Assembly (NCBI RefSeq): GCF_037126285.1
Contig: NZ_CP147012.1
Coordinates: 4,920,676-4,984,675, forward strand
DNA: 64,000 bases
Reading direction: 5' to 3'
Origin: Bernardetia sp. MNP-M8
GTDB taxonomy: Bacteria; Bacteroidota; Bacteroidia; Cytophagales; Bernardetiaceae
A model generated the notes under the pieces. It ran no database searches. It was given only the letters and a program-made list of their open reading frames with translations, and was not told where the DNA came from. The translations under genes and the position numbers were made by a program. Within the stretch, counting starts at the first letter, position 1; the number at the start of each line of letters is the position of its first letter. Positions 52,984-62,127 of this stretch are shown here, piece after piece.

Positions 52984-53883
52984 TCAAATTTCAGTAATTT
53001 CTTCACTTTCCATTTTTGAGTTTTTAGGAGAGTTTGGTTTTGCAATCGGACGAATCAAATCAGCTATTTTTTGGGCTACTCTTTTTGACGTTTCATCAGT
53101 ATGATGTGTAAAATAAACTTTCTTTGTTTTGAATTTTTTGGCAGAATTTTCTTTGTTTGTCTTGACTAGAAAGAAAATTCCTTTTTTGTGAAGTGTTTTT
53201 TTATCTTGATAAATTATTCTCTTTATATCCTTCCAATTTCCTTCTTCGCCTACAAAGCCTAAAAGCCCATAGTTTTTTATTGAAAAAGTATGTTTTTCTT
53301 TATCAAAACAAGCTACTTGATAACGCCCACTCACACTTAAAAACAAAAGTCCTAAAAAAGAAATTCCTGCTGCAATGCCCCAGTAACCCATATACCAATC
53401 CCAAGTATTGAGAGAAGGACGTTTATTGAGAATAAAATCATTAAAATTTTTACTAAGTAATTCGGGTGTAAAAGCCACATCAGAAATCCTACGCAATGGA
53501 TAACGCTCTTGTTGTGAAGTAACAAAAGTAGGATTGTAATGAACAGCTACATCAGATTCACTTTCTAATGATGAAAAATATCCTTTATCCATTCTAATAA
53601 TTTCAGAAAGAAGAATTGAATCTGTTTTAACACCATTTTTAAAATCAAAATGAGTAATATAACAACGAGTTTCGGCAGTTAATTTTTTTCGTTTCTTATT
53701 TTTTTTATTCTTTTGAGTAGTAGTTACTTCCAAAAGTGGTCGCTCACATTTAATAGAAATATATTCAAAGCTCATATAAAAACTCAAGACTAAAATAGTA
53801 AGAAATAATCCTGTCCATACAAACCCCATTGCTGTTTTACTACGTACTTCTAATGTTTTTTCAGTTTCTTTTATTTTATACAT
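52984..53883 (-). CDS. Two-helix membrane protein, unknown
   Basis: 299 aa from ATG at 53883 (MYKIKETEKTLEVRSKTAMG); a longer frame from 53964 would overlap the next gene and is less likely. Two membrane helices (about 21-41 and 178-200) enclose a ~130-residue extracytoplasmic region starting with a Lys-rich run (KNKKNKKRKK) and containing ITHFDFKNGVKTDSI. The C-terminus is cytoplasmic and basic (GIFFLVKTNKENSAKKFKTK). It resembles DUF3592-type membrane proteins only loosely. Confidence 0.5.
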   Translation of the reverse strand: MYKIKETEKTLEVRSKTAMGFVWTGLFLTILVLSFYMSFEYISIKCERPLLEVTTTQKNKKNKKRKKLTAETRCYITHFDFKNGVKTDSILLSEIIRMDKGYFSSLESESDVAVHYNPTFVTSQQERYPLRRISDVAFTPELLSKNFNDFILNKRPSLNTWDWYMGYWGIAAGISFLGLLFLSVSGRYQVACFDKEKHTFSIKNYGLLGFVGEEGNWKDIKRIIYQDKKTLHKKGIFFLVKTNKENSAKKFKTKKVYFTHHTDETSKRVAQKIADLIRPIAKPNSPKNSKMESEEITEI

Positions 53884-53960
53884 GAATATTACAACTATTT
53901 TTAAAAAAATATTAACTAAATTTTGATTGCATTTTATGTGCCATATCAATTGTACAAAGG

Positions 53961-56900
53961 TCAAGAAATTTTTGCCATCAAAAAAGTAATATCATCTCTT
54001 TGATTCTGATTTCCTTGATAGGTATCTAAAAACTGTTCTAGTTTTTGTTTTTGAGTAGCTAAATTTTGTTCTTTTACAGAATCAATAAAACTAAATAGAT
54101 TTTGACTACCAATTCGCTCTAATTTTATGTTATGTTGGTCGGCTATTCCATCTGTAAAAAGGTAGATAACTTCATCTTTTTGTATTTCAAAAATTTCTTG
54201 CTCAAAAACTCTTTCTTCTTCTTTTTGTCTTCCTCCTATGGATTTTCGTGTGCCTTTGACTAGATTTAATTCTCCATTTTTGGTATAATACATTGGTCTT
54301 TTTGCACCTGCATACACTATTTTAAATGTATTGGTTTCATTATTTTGTTCTTCATTCTTGACAATTAAACAAATCGAAATATCCATTCCGTCTTGATTTA
54401 CTTGTTCTAATTTTTCAAGTTTTTCTTTTTTATTTTGGCGCAAAAGCTGACGAATCCCTTCATGTAATTCTTTCAAAATCAATTTTGGCTCTATTATTCC
54501 TCTTTGTAATACAATCTCATTTAAAAGCCCGTTTCCAATCAAAGACATAAATGCCCCTGGAACTCCATGTCCTGTACAATCTGCTACAGCCAAAACTCTA
54601 GCTGATACTTTCCCATTCAAATCTATGCCTAAAAAAGGATTTTTTTCTTTTTGTTTCTCTTTGAGTAAAATTTTAGAAAACCAATAAAAATCTCCAGAAA
54701 CACCACTAGAAGGACGATATAAAATTTCGCATTCTGAAAAACTTCGATACATTTTGTTATGAACTGATAAGATAGATTCTTGTATCGTTTGAGCATAACG
54801 GATACTATCAGTAAGTTTTTGATTTACTTGATGTGTTTTTTCATGTGCCAAATCTAGTTCGGTATATGTTTCAGCATTTTTAAGAGCAATAGAAATGTAA
54901 GTTGCTAATGATTCTAAAATACTAATATGTCTTTCTGTATAGGCATTTTTTTGAAAACTCTGTACAGTCAGAACACCAATTCGTACAGTTTGGTCGTGAT
55001 TTAAAATAGATAAAGGCACATACACAATAGATTGAGGCTCTTCTCCTTCAATGAGTTCTCCTAAATCTGAAATATAATTTTTATATTCTTTCTCTAAATC
55101 ATTAATAAAAACGGCTTTTTGGTTATTAAATGACCAATTTCCTATACTTTCTTTATTTACATTTTCACTATGGTCTGGCAACACCACATTTTTTTCGATA
55201 TAACCTGTATAAAAGAGTTCGTTTTCTTCTTCTCTAAAAAGACCAATTCCAAATCCTTCGACTGACATAATCGTTTGAATACGCTCATACACCTGTTTTA
55301 TCACCTCTCTAAGTTCTAAGTTAGATGTAATTTCTTGTCCTATGGTGGTAAGCGTATTTAGATTTTGATAGGATTGTTCTAAATTTTCATTTAGATTTTT
55401 TAATGAACTATTTTGCCCTTCAATGGCATCACGCTGTGCCAAAATTTCCTCTCTTTGTTGCTCTAATTCTTCATTTTGAACCAAAACTTCTTGGTTTTTT
55501 TCGTTCAAATCTTCATTAGTAGACTTTAACTCCTCATTTTTTACGTTTATTTCGGCTGTTCGCTCTCTGACGGTTTGCTCTAATTTTTGATTTTGTTTTT
55601 CTATTTGTGCTACTCTATTTTTGTAAAACAAATATCCTAAACCAAGTATAAATAAAGGTGCAAAAGTCATAAACCACCAAGTTTGGTAAAAAGGAGGAGT
55701 TACTTTTATCAATATACTTTTTTCTTCACTCCAAATTCCATCTGCATTAGCTGCCTTTATCTTAAATGTATACTTTCCTGCTGGAAGGCTTGTATAGGTT
55801 GCAAACTTTCGGTTTGCATCTGTATAACTCCACTCTTTATCAAAGCCTTCCATTTTATAGGCAAAACGACTTTTTTGAGGTAAGTAATAACTCAAAGCTG
55901 TAAAGTCAAACTCAATTACTCTATCTTGATGTGATAAAATAATTTGATCTACTTGATTAATAGGTTTTTCTAGAGGAGAGTTTTTATTGATAGAATCTCT
56001 AATAAAGACCTCCTTACCAAAAAGTTTAAAGCCTGTAAAGGCCATTTTTGGAGCAAAATTATTTTTTCTTAAATAATCTGGGTGAAAAGCATTAAACCCT
56101 TCTTTTCCTCCCATAAAAATAATCCCATTTGGAAGGCGAATCAATGCACCACGTTTAAAATCATTAGCTTGAAGTCCATCTAATTTGTCATAATTAATGA
56201 ATTGAGATTCATCTTTATTATTTTTCTGTGATTTGTTATAAAAAGACAATCCTTTGTTTGTAGTCAGCCAAAAGTTATTATTTGTATCTTCTATAATGGC
56301 TTGGATAACATTAGAAGGAAGTCCATTTTTTACAGTAAAGTTTTCAAAGGTAAAATCTGATTGATTATTTTCTATAAGTTTATTCAAACCTCCATTTGTT
56401 CCTATCCAAACCGTTCCTTTTTCATCTTCAAAAATAAAATTGATTTGATTATGAGTAATTGATTTCGGATTTTTCACGTCATTCAAAACTCTCTGAAACG
56501 CATTTATTTCAGCATCATAGAGGTGCAATCCATTTCTTGTTCCTATCCAAAGTCGATTTTTTTGGTCTTGCAAAACTGCTGTAATATATCCTTCATTCAA
56601 AGAAGTAGAATCAGAAGGTTTTGGAAAAAAATGTTCAAATTTTTTAGTTTGAATATCATATTTTGCCAGTCCATAAAGCATTCCGACCCAAATATTTCCA
56701 TCATTATCCTCTCCTAGAGCTGTTATTTTATCTCCTTTTAGTGCATCAGGATTATTTCTATCAACTTCAAAAACGGTTAGTTTTGCTTTTTGAGTTTGAT
56801 TATTTGTTTCTAGTTTTGCCAAGCCTTGCCAAGTTCCGACCCAAAGTGAAGATTTATTTTTTGTTTTTAAGAGTGTCGTTATAAGCCCATCCAAAACTGG

Positions 56901-58175
56901 AGGAGTTTTGTCTGTTTCTAAATAATCTAGCGAAGTTAGTTTTTGATATTCATTTTCAAATTTTAATTTTTCTAGTCCTTTTTCTGTTGCCAGCCAAATT
57001 GTTGTTGAATCTTCATATTCAAAATCCCACGTATTTATACTCTGTAATCCTTTTATTTCTCCTGTCCAAAGTCTAAACTGTTGATTTTGAGGAGAAAAAT
57101 ATTCAATTCCTTCTGCATATAATCCTAACCAAATCCCTCCCATATTATCTGCATAAATATCCCAAGCTAAAGCTTCCTTCAATCCAAATTCATAATTCTC
57201 TATCCCATATCTCGCTTTAAAATTTCCATTCTCATCATATTGAAAAACTCCTGCCCCAAAAGTAGAAAACCACATATTACCCTGCATGTCTTGTGCTGCT
57301 GCTGTAACAGGAGGAGTAGGAATTTTTTTAATAAATTCTTCTTTTTCTGTATCAAAAATATAAACCCCTTCATCCCAAGTAAGTATCCAAAGTCTGTTTT
57401 GATTATCTAAAAAAAGCTTCGAAATACTTGCCGTACCATCCGAATTTGGAAGATAAAAATTTTTAAATGTTCCGTCTTGATAGAGTTGTAAAATGGTAGT
57501 CGTAATCCAAACCTTATTTTGTTTGTCAATCTGAATAGCTGTTACGTTATTATCTTTTAATGAAGTTGAATCTTTTTCATCATTTAAGAAAGTAGTGAAG
57601 TGTGTTTTTTCTACATCAAGAATTTGCAATCCTCCACGTTTTGTACCTATCCATACGAGTTCTTTTTCATTGTTTTGTTGTACTGCCAAACTTTGAATGG
57701 TAACATCTGAAATTGTGTTCTCTTTTCGTTCTGTTTGTTTTAAAATAGAAACAGGATAATGAAAAAAGCCCTTACTTTGATAATCAAAATAGTTTAAACC
57801 TCCATTATTTGTACCTATCCAAATTTTTTCTGTTTCTTGATTTTCATTTATACTTTGAGCAAGAGAGAGAATATATGTATCTGATAACCCTTCTGAAAAT
57901 CCAGCTTTCAAAGTTGGCGCACTTCTATAATTTTGAAAAGAGTAGGCATCAAAACGACTCAATCCATCTCTAGTTCCGAACCACATAAAACCTTTTTTGT
58001 CCTGCAAAATACATTTTACACTATTATTAGCAAGTCCATTATCAGTAGAGTATTGAGTAAAAAGCACAGAAGGAGCAACAGGCGAAACGGAGTTTTGCTG
58101 TGCTAAAATAGTTGTTGCATCTATAAAAAAAATTATTATTAGCAGAGGGAATGCTAACAAAAGGGGAAAACGCAT
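53961..58175 (-). CDS. Propeller/Y_Y_Y receptor with GAF and SpoIIE phosphatase
   Basis: 1404 aa from ATG at 58175 (signal peptide MRFPLLLAFPLLIIIFFI). A long periplasmic two-component-regulator propeller region (about 30-740) has repeated words such as KGFMWFGTRDGLSRFD, WIGTNNGGLNYFD, RLWIGTRNGLHLYD and GTVWIGTNGGLNKL. A Y_Y_Y domain (about 765-825; RFAYKMEGFDKEWSYT) and one helix (about 830-852) follow. A coiled coil, a GAF domain (about 945-1105) and SpoIIE/PP2C (about 1145-1404; ADCTGHGVPGAFM, DGMDISI, FTDGIADQH) complete it. Usual relatives end in a histidine kinase; here the output is a phosphatase. Confidence 0.92.
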   Translation of the reverse strand: MRFPLLLAFPLLIIIFFIDATTILAQQNSVSPVAPSVLFTQYSTDNGLANNSVKCILQDKKGFMWFGTRDGLSRFDAYSFQNYRSAPTLKAGFSEGLSDTYILSLAQSINENQETEKIWIGTNNGGLNYFDYQSKGFFHYPVSILKQTERKENTISDVTIQSLAVQQNNEKELVWIGTKRGGLQILDVEKTHFTTFLNDEKDSTSLKDNNVTAIQIDKQNKVWITTTILQLYQDGTFKNFYLPNSDGTASISKLFLDNQNRLWILTWDEGVYIFDTEKEEFIKKIPTPPVTAAAQDMQGNMWFSTFGAGVFQYDENGNFKARYGIENYEFGLKEALAWDIYADNMGGIWLGLYAEGIEYFSPQNQQFRLWTGEIKGLQSINTWDFEYEDSTTIWLATEKGLEKLKFENEYQKLTSLDYLETDKTPPVLDGLITTLLKTKNKSSLWVGTWQGLAKLETNNQTQKAKLTVFEVDRNNPDALKGDKITALGEDNDGNIWVGMLYGLAKYDIQTKKFEHFFPKPSDSTSLNEGYITAVLQDQKNRLWIGTRNGLHLYDAEINAFQRVLNDVKNPKSITHNQINFIFEDEKGTVWIGTNGGLNKLIENNQSDFTFENFTVKNGLPSNVIQAIIEDTNNNFWLTTNKGLSFYNKSQKNNKDESQFINYDKLDGLQANDFKRGALIRLPNGIIFMGGKEGFNAFHPDYLRKNNFAPKMAFTGFKLFGKEVFIRDSINKNSPLEKPINQVDQIILSHQDRVIEFDFTALSYYLPQKSRFAYKMEGFDKEWSYTDANRKFATYTSLPAGKYTFKIKAANADGIWSEEKSILIKVTPPFYQTWWFMTFAPLFILGLGYLFYKNRVAQIEKQNQKLEQTVRERTAEINVKNEELKSTNEDLNEKNQEVLVQNEELEQQREEILAQRDAIEGQNSSLKNLNENLEQSYQNLNTLTTIGQEITSNLELREVIKQVYERIQTIMSVEGFGIGLFREEENELFYTGYIEKNVVLPDHSENVNKESIGNWSFNNQKAVFINDLEKEYKNYISDLGELIEGEEPQSIVYVPLSILNHDQTVRIGVLTVQSFQKNAYTERHISILESLATYISIALKNAETYTELDLAHEKTHQVNQKLTDSIRYAQTIQESILSVHNKMYRSFSECEILYRPSSGVSGDFYWFSKILLKEKQKEKNPFLGIDLNGKVSARVLAVADCTGHGVPGAFMSLIGNGLLNEIVLQRGIIEPKLILKELHEGIRQLLRQNKKEKLEKLEQVNQDGMDISICLIVKNEEQNNETNTFKIVYAGAKRPMYYTKNGELNLVKGTRKSIGGRQKEEERVFEQEIFEIQKDEVIYLFTDGIADQHNIKLERIGSQNLFSFIDSVKEQNLATQKQKLEQFLDTYQGNQNQRDDITFLMAKIS

Positions 58176-58345
58176 ATATTTTTGAATAAAAAAATAATTA
58201 ATTATTAGAAGCAGAAATAAGATAAAACTAAAACAAATTGCTTGATAAAATAAAAGACACACAAAGTTAATTAAATTAACTATAATAAATTATGCTTTAC
58301 ACTAAATTTTTATCTTCTTCCTAAATATACAATTATTCCAACAAA

Positions 58346-58394
58346 AAAACTATTCTTATTTCGTTATGATTAGACGAAAGCAAGAATAGTTTAG
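58346..58394 (-). terminator. Terminator downstream of dinD
   Basis: AAACTATTCTT and AAGAATAGTTT form the stem, with an inner TTTCG / CGAAA extension. It lies 50 bases after the dinD stop. Confidence 0.6.
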
Positions 58395-58443
58395 ATAAGA
58401 ACGAGACTATTAGTAAAGTGATTATACAAATAATTGACTTATC

Positions 58444-59301
58444 TTATTTTTTCTTTTTACCAAGAGTGATTTTGAAGCCAAAAAGTGTTGTTTCTTCATT
58501 TTTGAGCTTATCTCTTACTTTTTTGAGGTCTTCTTCCATCGGTAAATCTTCAGGTTTTATTCCTGTTTCTTTTTCAAAGGCTTCTCTAATTGTTTGATTT
58601 GAATTTGTATGAGTGTCCTTTATAGATTCCTCTCCTCTAATTTTTGGGTCTGTACTAACTTTGAATTTTGTAAAAAGAGTAGCCAAATTTTTCGAACCAA
58701 TAGTTACAGCAGGCATAAAATCGGACACATTTCTTTCTTCTGGAATTTCATTTTGCTCTTTAAGTTCTTTAGGAGAAGTTCCACCAAAAAGTGTTTTGTC
58801 ACCTTCATTTCTAATGCGTTGAAAACCTGCTTTACTTACGCCTCTTTCATCTGCAATCTGAAAAAGTTCGAACTCATTTTTTGCCAAAATTCTGCGCTGA
58901 CGCAAACGTTCTCTACTCTGAATTTCTTCTTCTAATAATTCTGCTTTTCGTGTTTGAAGTGCAAAATAAGTTTGAGCAAAAGCGACTTCTTGTTTGCGAG
59001 AATCTCCATTTTGGGCAATCAAATAACAAGCATAACGAGAAAGTAAGTAATCCATTTTCATACGAGAACTCACTCCCGTTTTTACTTTTCTATCTTTTCT
59101 CAAAAAATGAAAATCTACGTCTTGCTCACTATTTATGCAAGCTGTTTGTGCTTTTGCGATAGTTCGTTCAAAATTTTCCCACTTTGAGTATTTCAATAAA
59201 GTTTGTAGTGTTCTAGCAGACCAAACTTCGTTGCCATTGCCATCTTTGAGAGCAGCATTTTCAAAAGCTGATTTGAGTACAGTTATGTTTTGGTTATCCA
59301 T
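58444..59301 (-). CDS. dinD: DNA-damage-inducible protein D
   Basis: 285 aa, matching DinD in length. N-terminal BRO/antirepressor-like segment (WSARTLQTLLKYSKWENFERTIAKAQTAC), then RKVKTGVSSRMKMDYLLSRYACYLIAQNGD and ALQTRKAELLEEEIQSRERLRQRRILAKNE, all typical. FGGTSPKELK is a further landmark. E. coli DinD inhibits RecA-mediated strand exchange in vitro and is LexA-controlled; that role is only inferred here. The C-terminus is charged and ends in Lys residues. Confidence 0.9.
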   Translation of the reverse strand: MDNQNITVLKSAFENAALKDGNGNEVWSARTLQTLLKYSKWENFERTIAKAQTACINSEQDVDFHFLRKDRKVKTGVSSRMKMDYLLSRYACYLIAQNGDSRKQEVAFAQTYFALQTRKAELLEEEIQSRERLRQRRILAKNEFELFQIADERGVSKAGFQRIRNEGDKTLFGGTSPKELKEQNEIPEERNVSDFMPAVTIGSKNLATLFTKFKVSTDPKIRGEESIKDTHTNSNQTIREAFEKETGIKPEDLPMEEDLKKVRDKLKNEETTLFGFKITLGKKKK

Positions 59302-59532
59302 AATTGAAAATAAGGGTAAAGAAAAATCTATGTTTTAGTGACTTTATTTATCTAGTTGCTAATTAGACTATCTAATATACAAAAATTTTAGCTAAAATCA
59401 TAACATTTTTTTTAATAAAAAGTGAGATTTTCGTTATTTATTTTGTCGATATTTGTGACATAAAAAACTTGTTTTTAAATCTGTCTAGTGTCTTTCAAAT
59501 GTGGTGACAGTTACAAACTTAATTTTAAAACG

Positions 59533-59925
59533 ATGAAAAACAACTTTATATTTTTCGGTGCAATCTTGGGAGGCTTAGCTGTTGGAATTGGAGCTTTTGG
59601 AGCGCATGCTTTAAAAGATTGGCTTATTTCTATTGGTCAAGCCGAAACATTTCAAACAGCTTCCAAATATCATTTTTATCATTCCCTTTCTCTTATTTTA
59701 ATAGGTATTTTATCAAAAATGAAATTAACAACTTCAGAAAAATCATCTAAATTATTGACTTGGGCAGGAAATTTACACCTTTTAGGAATACTTATTTTCT
59801 CAGGTACACTTTATTTACTTTGCCTTACAAATATAAAATGGTTGGGTGCAATTACTCCAATTGGAGGTGTTTTATTGATTGTTGGTTGGGTATTTTTAGC
59901 TCTTTCTTTTTGGAATAAAAAATAG
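59533..59925 (+). CDS. DUF423 membrane protein (YwdK-like)
   Basis: 130 aa from ATG at 59533; an ATG at 59488 gives a poor leader. Four helices: FIFFGAILGGLAVGIGAFGAHAL opens the first and its GAFGAHALK word is the family signature. YHFYHSLSLILIG and GNLHLLGILIFSGTLYLLCL follow. Function unknown. The next gene begins 6 bases after its stop, so they are cotranscribed. Confidence 0.92.
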   Translation: MKNNFIFFGAILGGLAVGIGAFGAHALKDWLISIGQAETFQTASKYHFYHSLSLILIGILSKMKLTTSEKSSKLLTWAGNLHLLGILIFSGTLYLLCLTNIKWLGAITPIGGVLLIVGWVFLALSFWNKK

Positions 59926-59931
59926 GCTTTC

Positions 59932-60375
59932 ATGAAAAGGTATAGCACAAAAGAACGATTATTTTGGAAAGTTAATCAAGATTTAGAAAATAATGACTTG
60001 AATAAAGCAATTTCAAGATTGGAAAGTTCCTTACAGTTTAATATTCTTGATGCGACTTATAGAAAAAAGCTAGGAAATTTATACCTTCAAAAAAATGATC
60101 TTATTAGAGCAGGAAAATATTTCTACTTATTAGAAAATAAATCAGAAATAGAAGTAAAAGCTATTGAAGCCTTTGAGAAACATTTTGGAAATGATCCTAT
60201 TTTAATCTGTAAAAATATCGTTACCAAAAGTCATTTTGCATTTTCAATATTGAGTAATTTTGAAAAAGATGTTTTTAGAAATTTACTCCTTGATATTCAT
60301 TTGAAATTTGGTGTTACACCTAATTTTTTGAAGGGCTTAGAAAGGCATTTGAAAAAACAGTATCCCAAAAAATAA
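59932..60375 (+). CDS. TPR-like protein (DUF6584-type)
   Basis: 147 aa, cytoplasmic, all-helical. The first half holds two TPR-like pairs: NNDLNKAISRLESSLQFNIL and YRKKLGNLYLQKNDLIRAGKYF then YLLENKSE. The AGKYFYLLE word resembles the DUF6584 family, found in many bacteria without known function. It follows the DUF423 gene by 6 bases. Confidence 0.65.
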   Translation: MKRYSTKERLFWKVNQDLENNDLNKAISRLESSLQFNILDATYRKKLGNLYLQKNDLIRAGKYFYLLENKSEIEVKAIEAFEKHFGNDPILICKNIVTKSHFAFSILSNFEKDVFRNLLLDIHLKFGVTPNFLKGLERHLKKQYPKK

Positions 60376-60467
60376 GATAAGACTTTGTTTAAGTGAAAAC
60401 TACTTTTATGATTTTTACGTAATTGTAAGAAATGTTAATTAAAAAACACTCCTTACAAAACTACCTT

Positions 60468-61253
60468 ATGAATTGCCCCAGTTGCGAAATAAAAATACCT
60501 AGAGATGCCATAAATATTCAAAAAGACATTGCTCAATGCCAAAACTGTGGAAATGTCTTTAGTATTTCAGCTCATGTAAGTACTAAAAAAGATGACTTTT
60601 CATCATCAAAATCTAGCTCAAGAAGCTACACTGACGATTATGATTTGGCTCGCCAGTCGATGTACAAAGAAGCAGACTTTCATAATCAATCTGTCCAAAA
60701 AAATTTTGATACAAAAAACACCCGTAATTTTGATATAAATAATCCTCCCAAAGGAGCTTATATCAATCATCTAGATGATGGTGTTCAGATTGGAGCTTCT
60801 ACTCGCTCGTGGTCTGCTCTTTTTATTATTCCTTTTGCCCTTGTTTGGTCTGGTGGATCGATAGGTGGAATTTATGGTACTCAAATTTTTACAGGAGAAT
60901 TTGATATTGTTACTTCTCTTTTTGGAATTCCTTTTTTGTTGGGTTCTTTATTTATATGGAGTATGGCTTTGATGACAATTGCAGGCAAAGTAGAAGTTAC
61001 TCTTGATAGTAAAGGGGGACATATCTTTACAGGAGTAGGTAAAATAGGAAAACATAAACGTTTTTTATGGTCTGAAATAAATAGTATTCGTGAAGATGTA
61101 AGTATTTCTCGCTCTAGCAAAGGAGGCAGCTCTACAAATCACTATATATCGTTAGAAGGACAAAGACAAGTTCGTTTTGGTAGTGAGTTGTCTACTGAAA
61201 ACAGATATTATATACTTAAAACTTTAGAAGAACTTATTCAGAATAGAAAGTAA
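60468..61253 (+). CDS. Zinc-ribbon membrane protein with a PH-like C-terminus
   Basis: 261 aa from ATG at 60468 (MNCPSCEIKIP); an ATG at 60432 is also possible. The N-terminal zinc ribbon has ligands CPSC and CQNC, followed by a Ser/Asp/Asn-rich linker (about 45-105). Two membrane helices (about 125-150 and 165-190) and a ~65-residue C-terminal domain come next (VEVTLDSKGGHIFTGVGKIG, FLWSEINSIRED, SLEGQRQVRFGSEL), which looks like a bacterial PH or DUF3239-type fold. Function unknown. Confidence 0.7.
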   Translation: MNCPSCEIKIPRDAINIQKDIAQCQNCGNVFSISAHVSTKKDDFSSSKSSSRSYTDDYDLARQSMYKEADFHNQSVQKNFDTKNTRNFDINNPPKGAYINHLDDGVQIGASTRSWSALFIIPFALVWSGGSIGGIYGTQIFTGEFDIVTSLFGIPFLLGSLFIWSMALMTIAGKVEVTLDSKGGHIFTGVGKIGKHKRFLWSEINSIREDVSISRSSKGGSSTNHYISLEGQRQVRFGSELSTENRYYILKTLEELIQNRK

Positions 61254-61282
61254 TTATTTTTGGTTCTTGGTTTCATTATGTC

Positions 61283-61299
61283 GTTGGTGGCACACCAAC
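61283..61299. repeat. GTTGGTG-CACCAAC hairpin repeat
   Basis: GTTGGTGGCACACCAACAACGG, followed by CAGG, is the same family as at 20263. It lies between convergent genes. Confidence 0.65.
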
Positions 61300-61356
61300 A
61301 ACGGCAGGTGAGACCAAAACGACAAAAAAAGAATGACAAATTTGAAAGAACCAAAA

Positions 61357-61974
61357 CTATTCTTTTATCTGCACTTTTACAGAATCTAAAATTTCAACTA
61401 CTTCTCCATTTAGAAAACGAACAGTTCTTTTATATTTTCCATCTTCATTTGGATATCCGTAACCTTTCCAAATTCCATTTACATCTTCTGATTTGTAATC
61501 TTGTTCTATACTAATCAAAGGAAAATAATCATGACAATAAACTCGTTTTAGTTTCCAGTCTCCACCACTCATAGGAAAATGACGATAATATCTGTAAATT
61601 ATTTTATCATAACTATTTGCTACATTGTCATAAAACACATATTGACTGTGAGGATAAATTAATAAAGCTAGAAATAAAGCTCTAAGATTAAATAAAGCAA
61701 TAAATACAAAAATAATTACTCCCAAAAATCGTATTCCTTTTCTAAATTTTAATTTAGAATGCAGTTTTTTATTCCAAAAACGAATAATTAGGATAAACGA
61801 AAAAATACTTAGTAAAGAAGCCTTCAAGAAACGACTGATAAATTCTGCTGAAGCTCCCAAACAAACATCATAAGGAAGAATAATTAATACCAAACTACTC
61901 AAAAATATTCCAATAAGAATTTTGTCAAGTCTTTTAAACTCTAATGGTTTTATCTTTTTATCTACATTTTTCAT
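61357..61974 (-). CDS. Membrane protein, unknown
   Basis: 205 aa from ATG at 61974 (MKNVDKKIKPLEFKRLDK); an ATG at 62073 adds 33 residues with no match in style. Three helices (about 20-38, 50-68, 85-110) precede a ~90-residue C-terminal domain (YDKIIYRYYRHFPMSGGDWK, CHDYFPLISIEQDYKS, VRFLNGEVVEILD). No family was recognised. Divergent from mpl. Confidence 0.5.
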   Translation of the reverse strand: MKNVDKKIKPLEFKRLDKILIGIFLSSLVLIILPYDVCLGASAEFISRFLKASLLSIFSFILIIRFWNKKLHSKLKFRKGIRFLGVIIFVFIALFNLRALFLALLIYPHSQYVFYDNVANSYDKIIYRYYRHFPMSGGDWKLKRVYCHDYFPLISIEQDYKSEDVNGIWKGYGYPNEDGKYKRTVRFLNGEVVEILDSVKVQIKE

Positions 61975-62127
61975 AATCAAATTATAATTCTGTTCTAAAC
62001 ATTTTACGAAATAACGTATATTTGCCAATATCAAAACTACTCGGCAGAAAGAATTAAATTCTTTTATGCTCATTTTGAATTTTTTATCTTAAAATCAGAA
62101 TAAGAAAATTAACATAGAATTAGAGAT

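Noticed and set aside
58444-59301. Prophage marker (BRO/antirepressor)
   Set aside because: The protein matches DinD along its full length and no phage genes are nearby.
61260-61514. Small plus-strand gene after the zinc-ribbon gene
   Set aside because: It runs over a hairpin repeat and antisense to the 61357-61974 gene, with low-complexity sequence.
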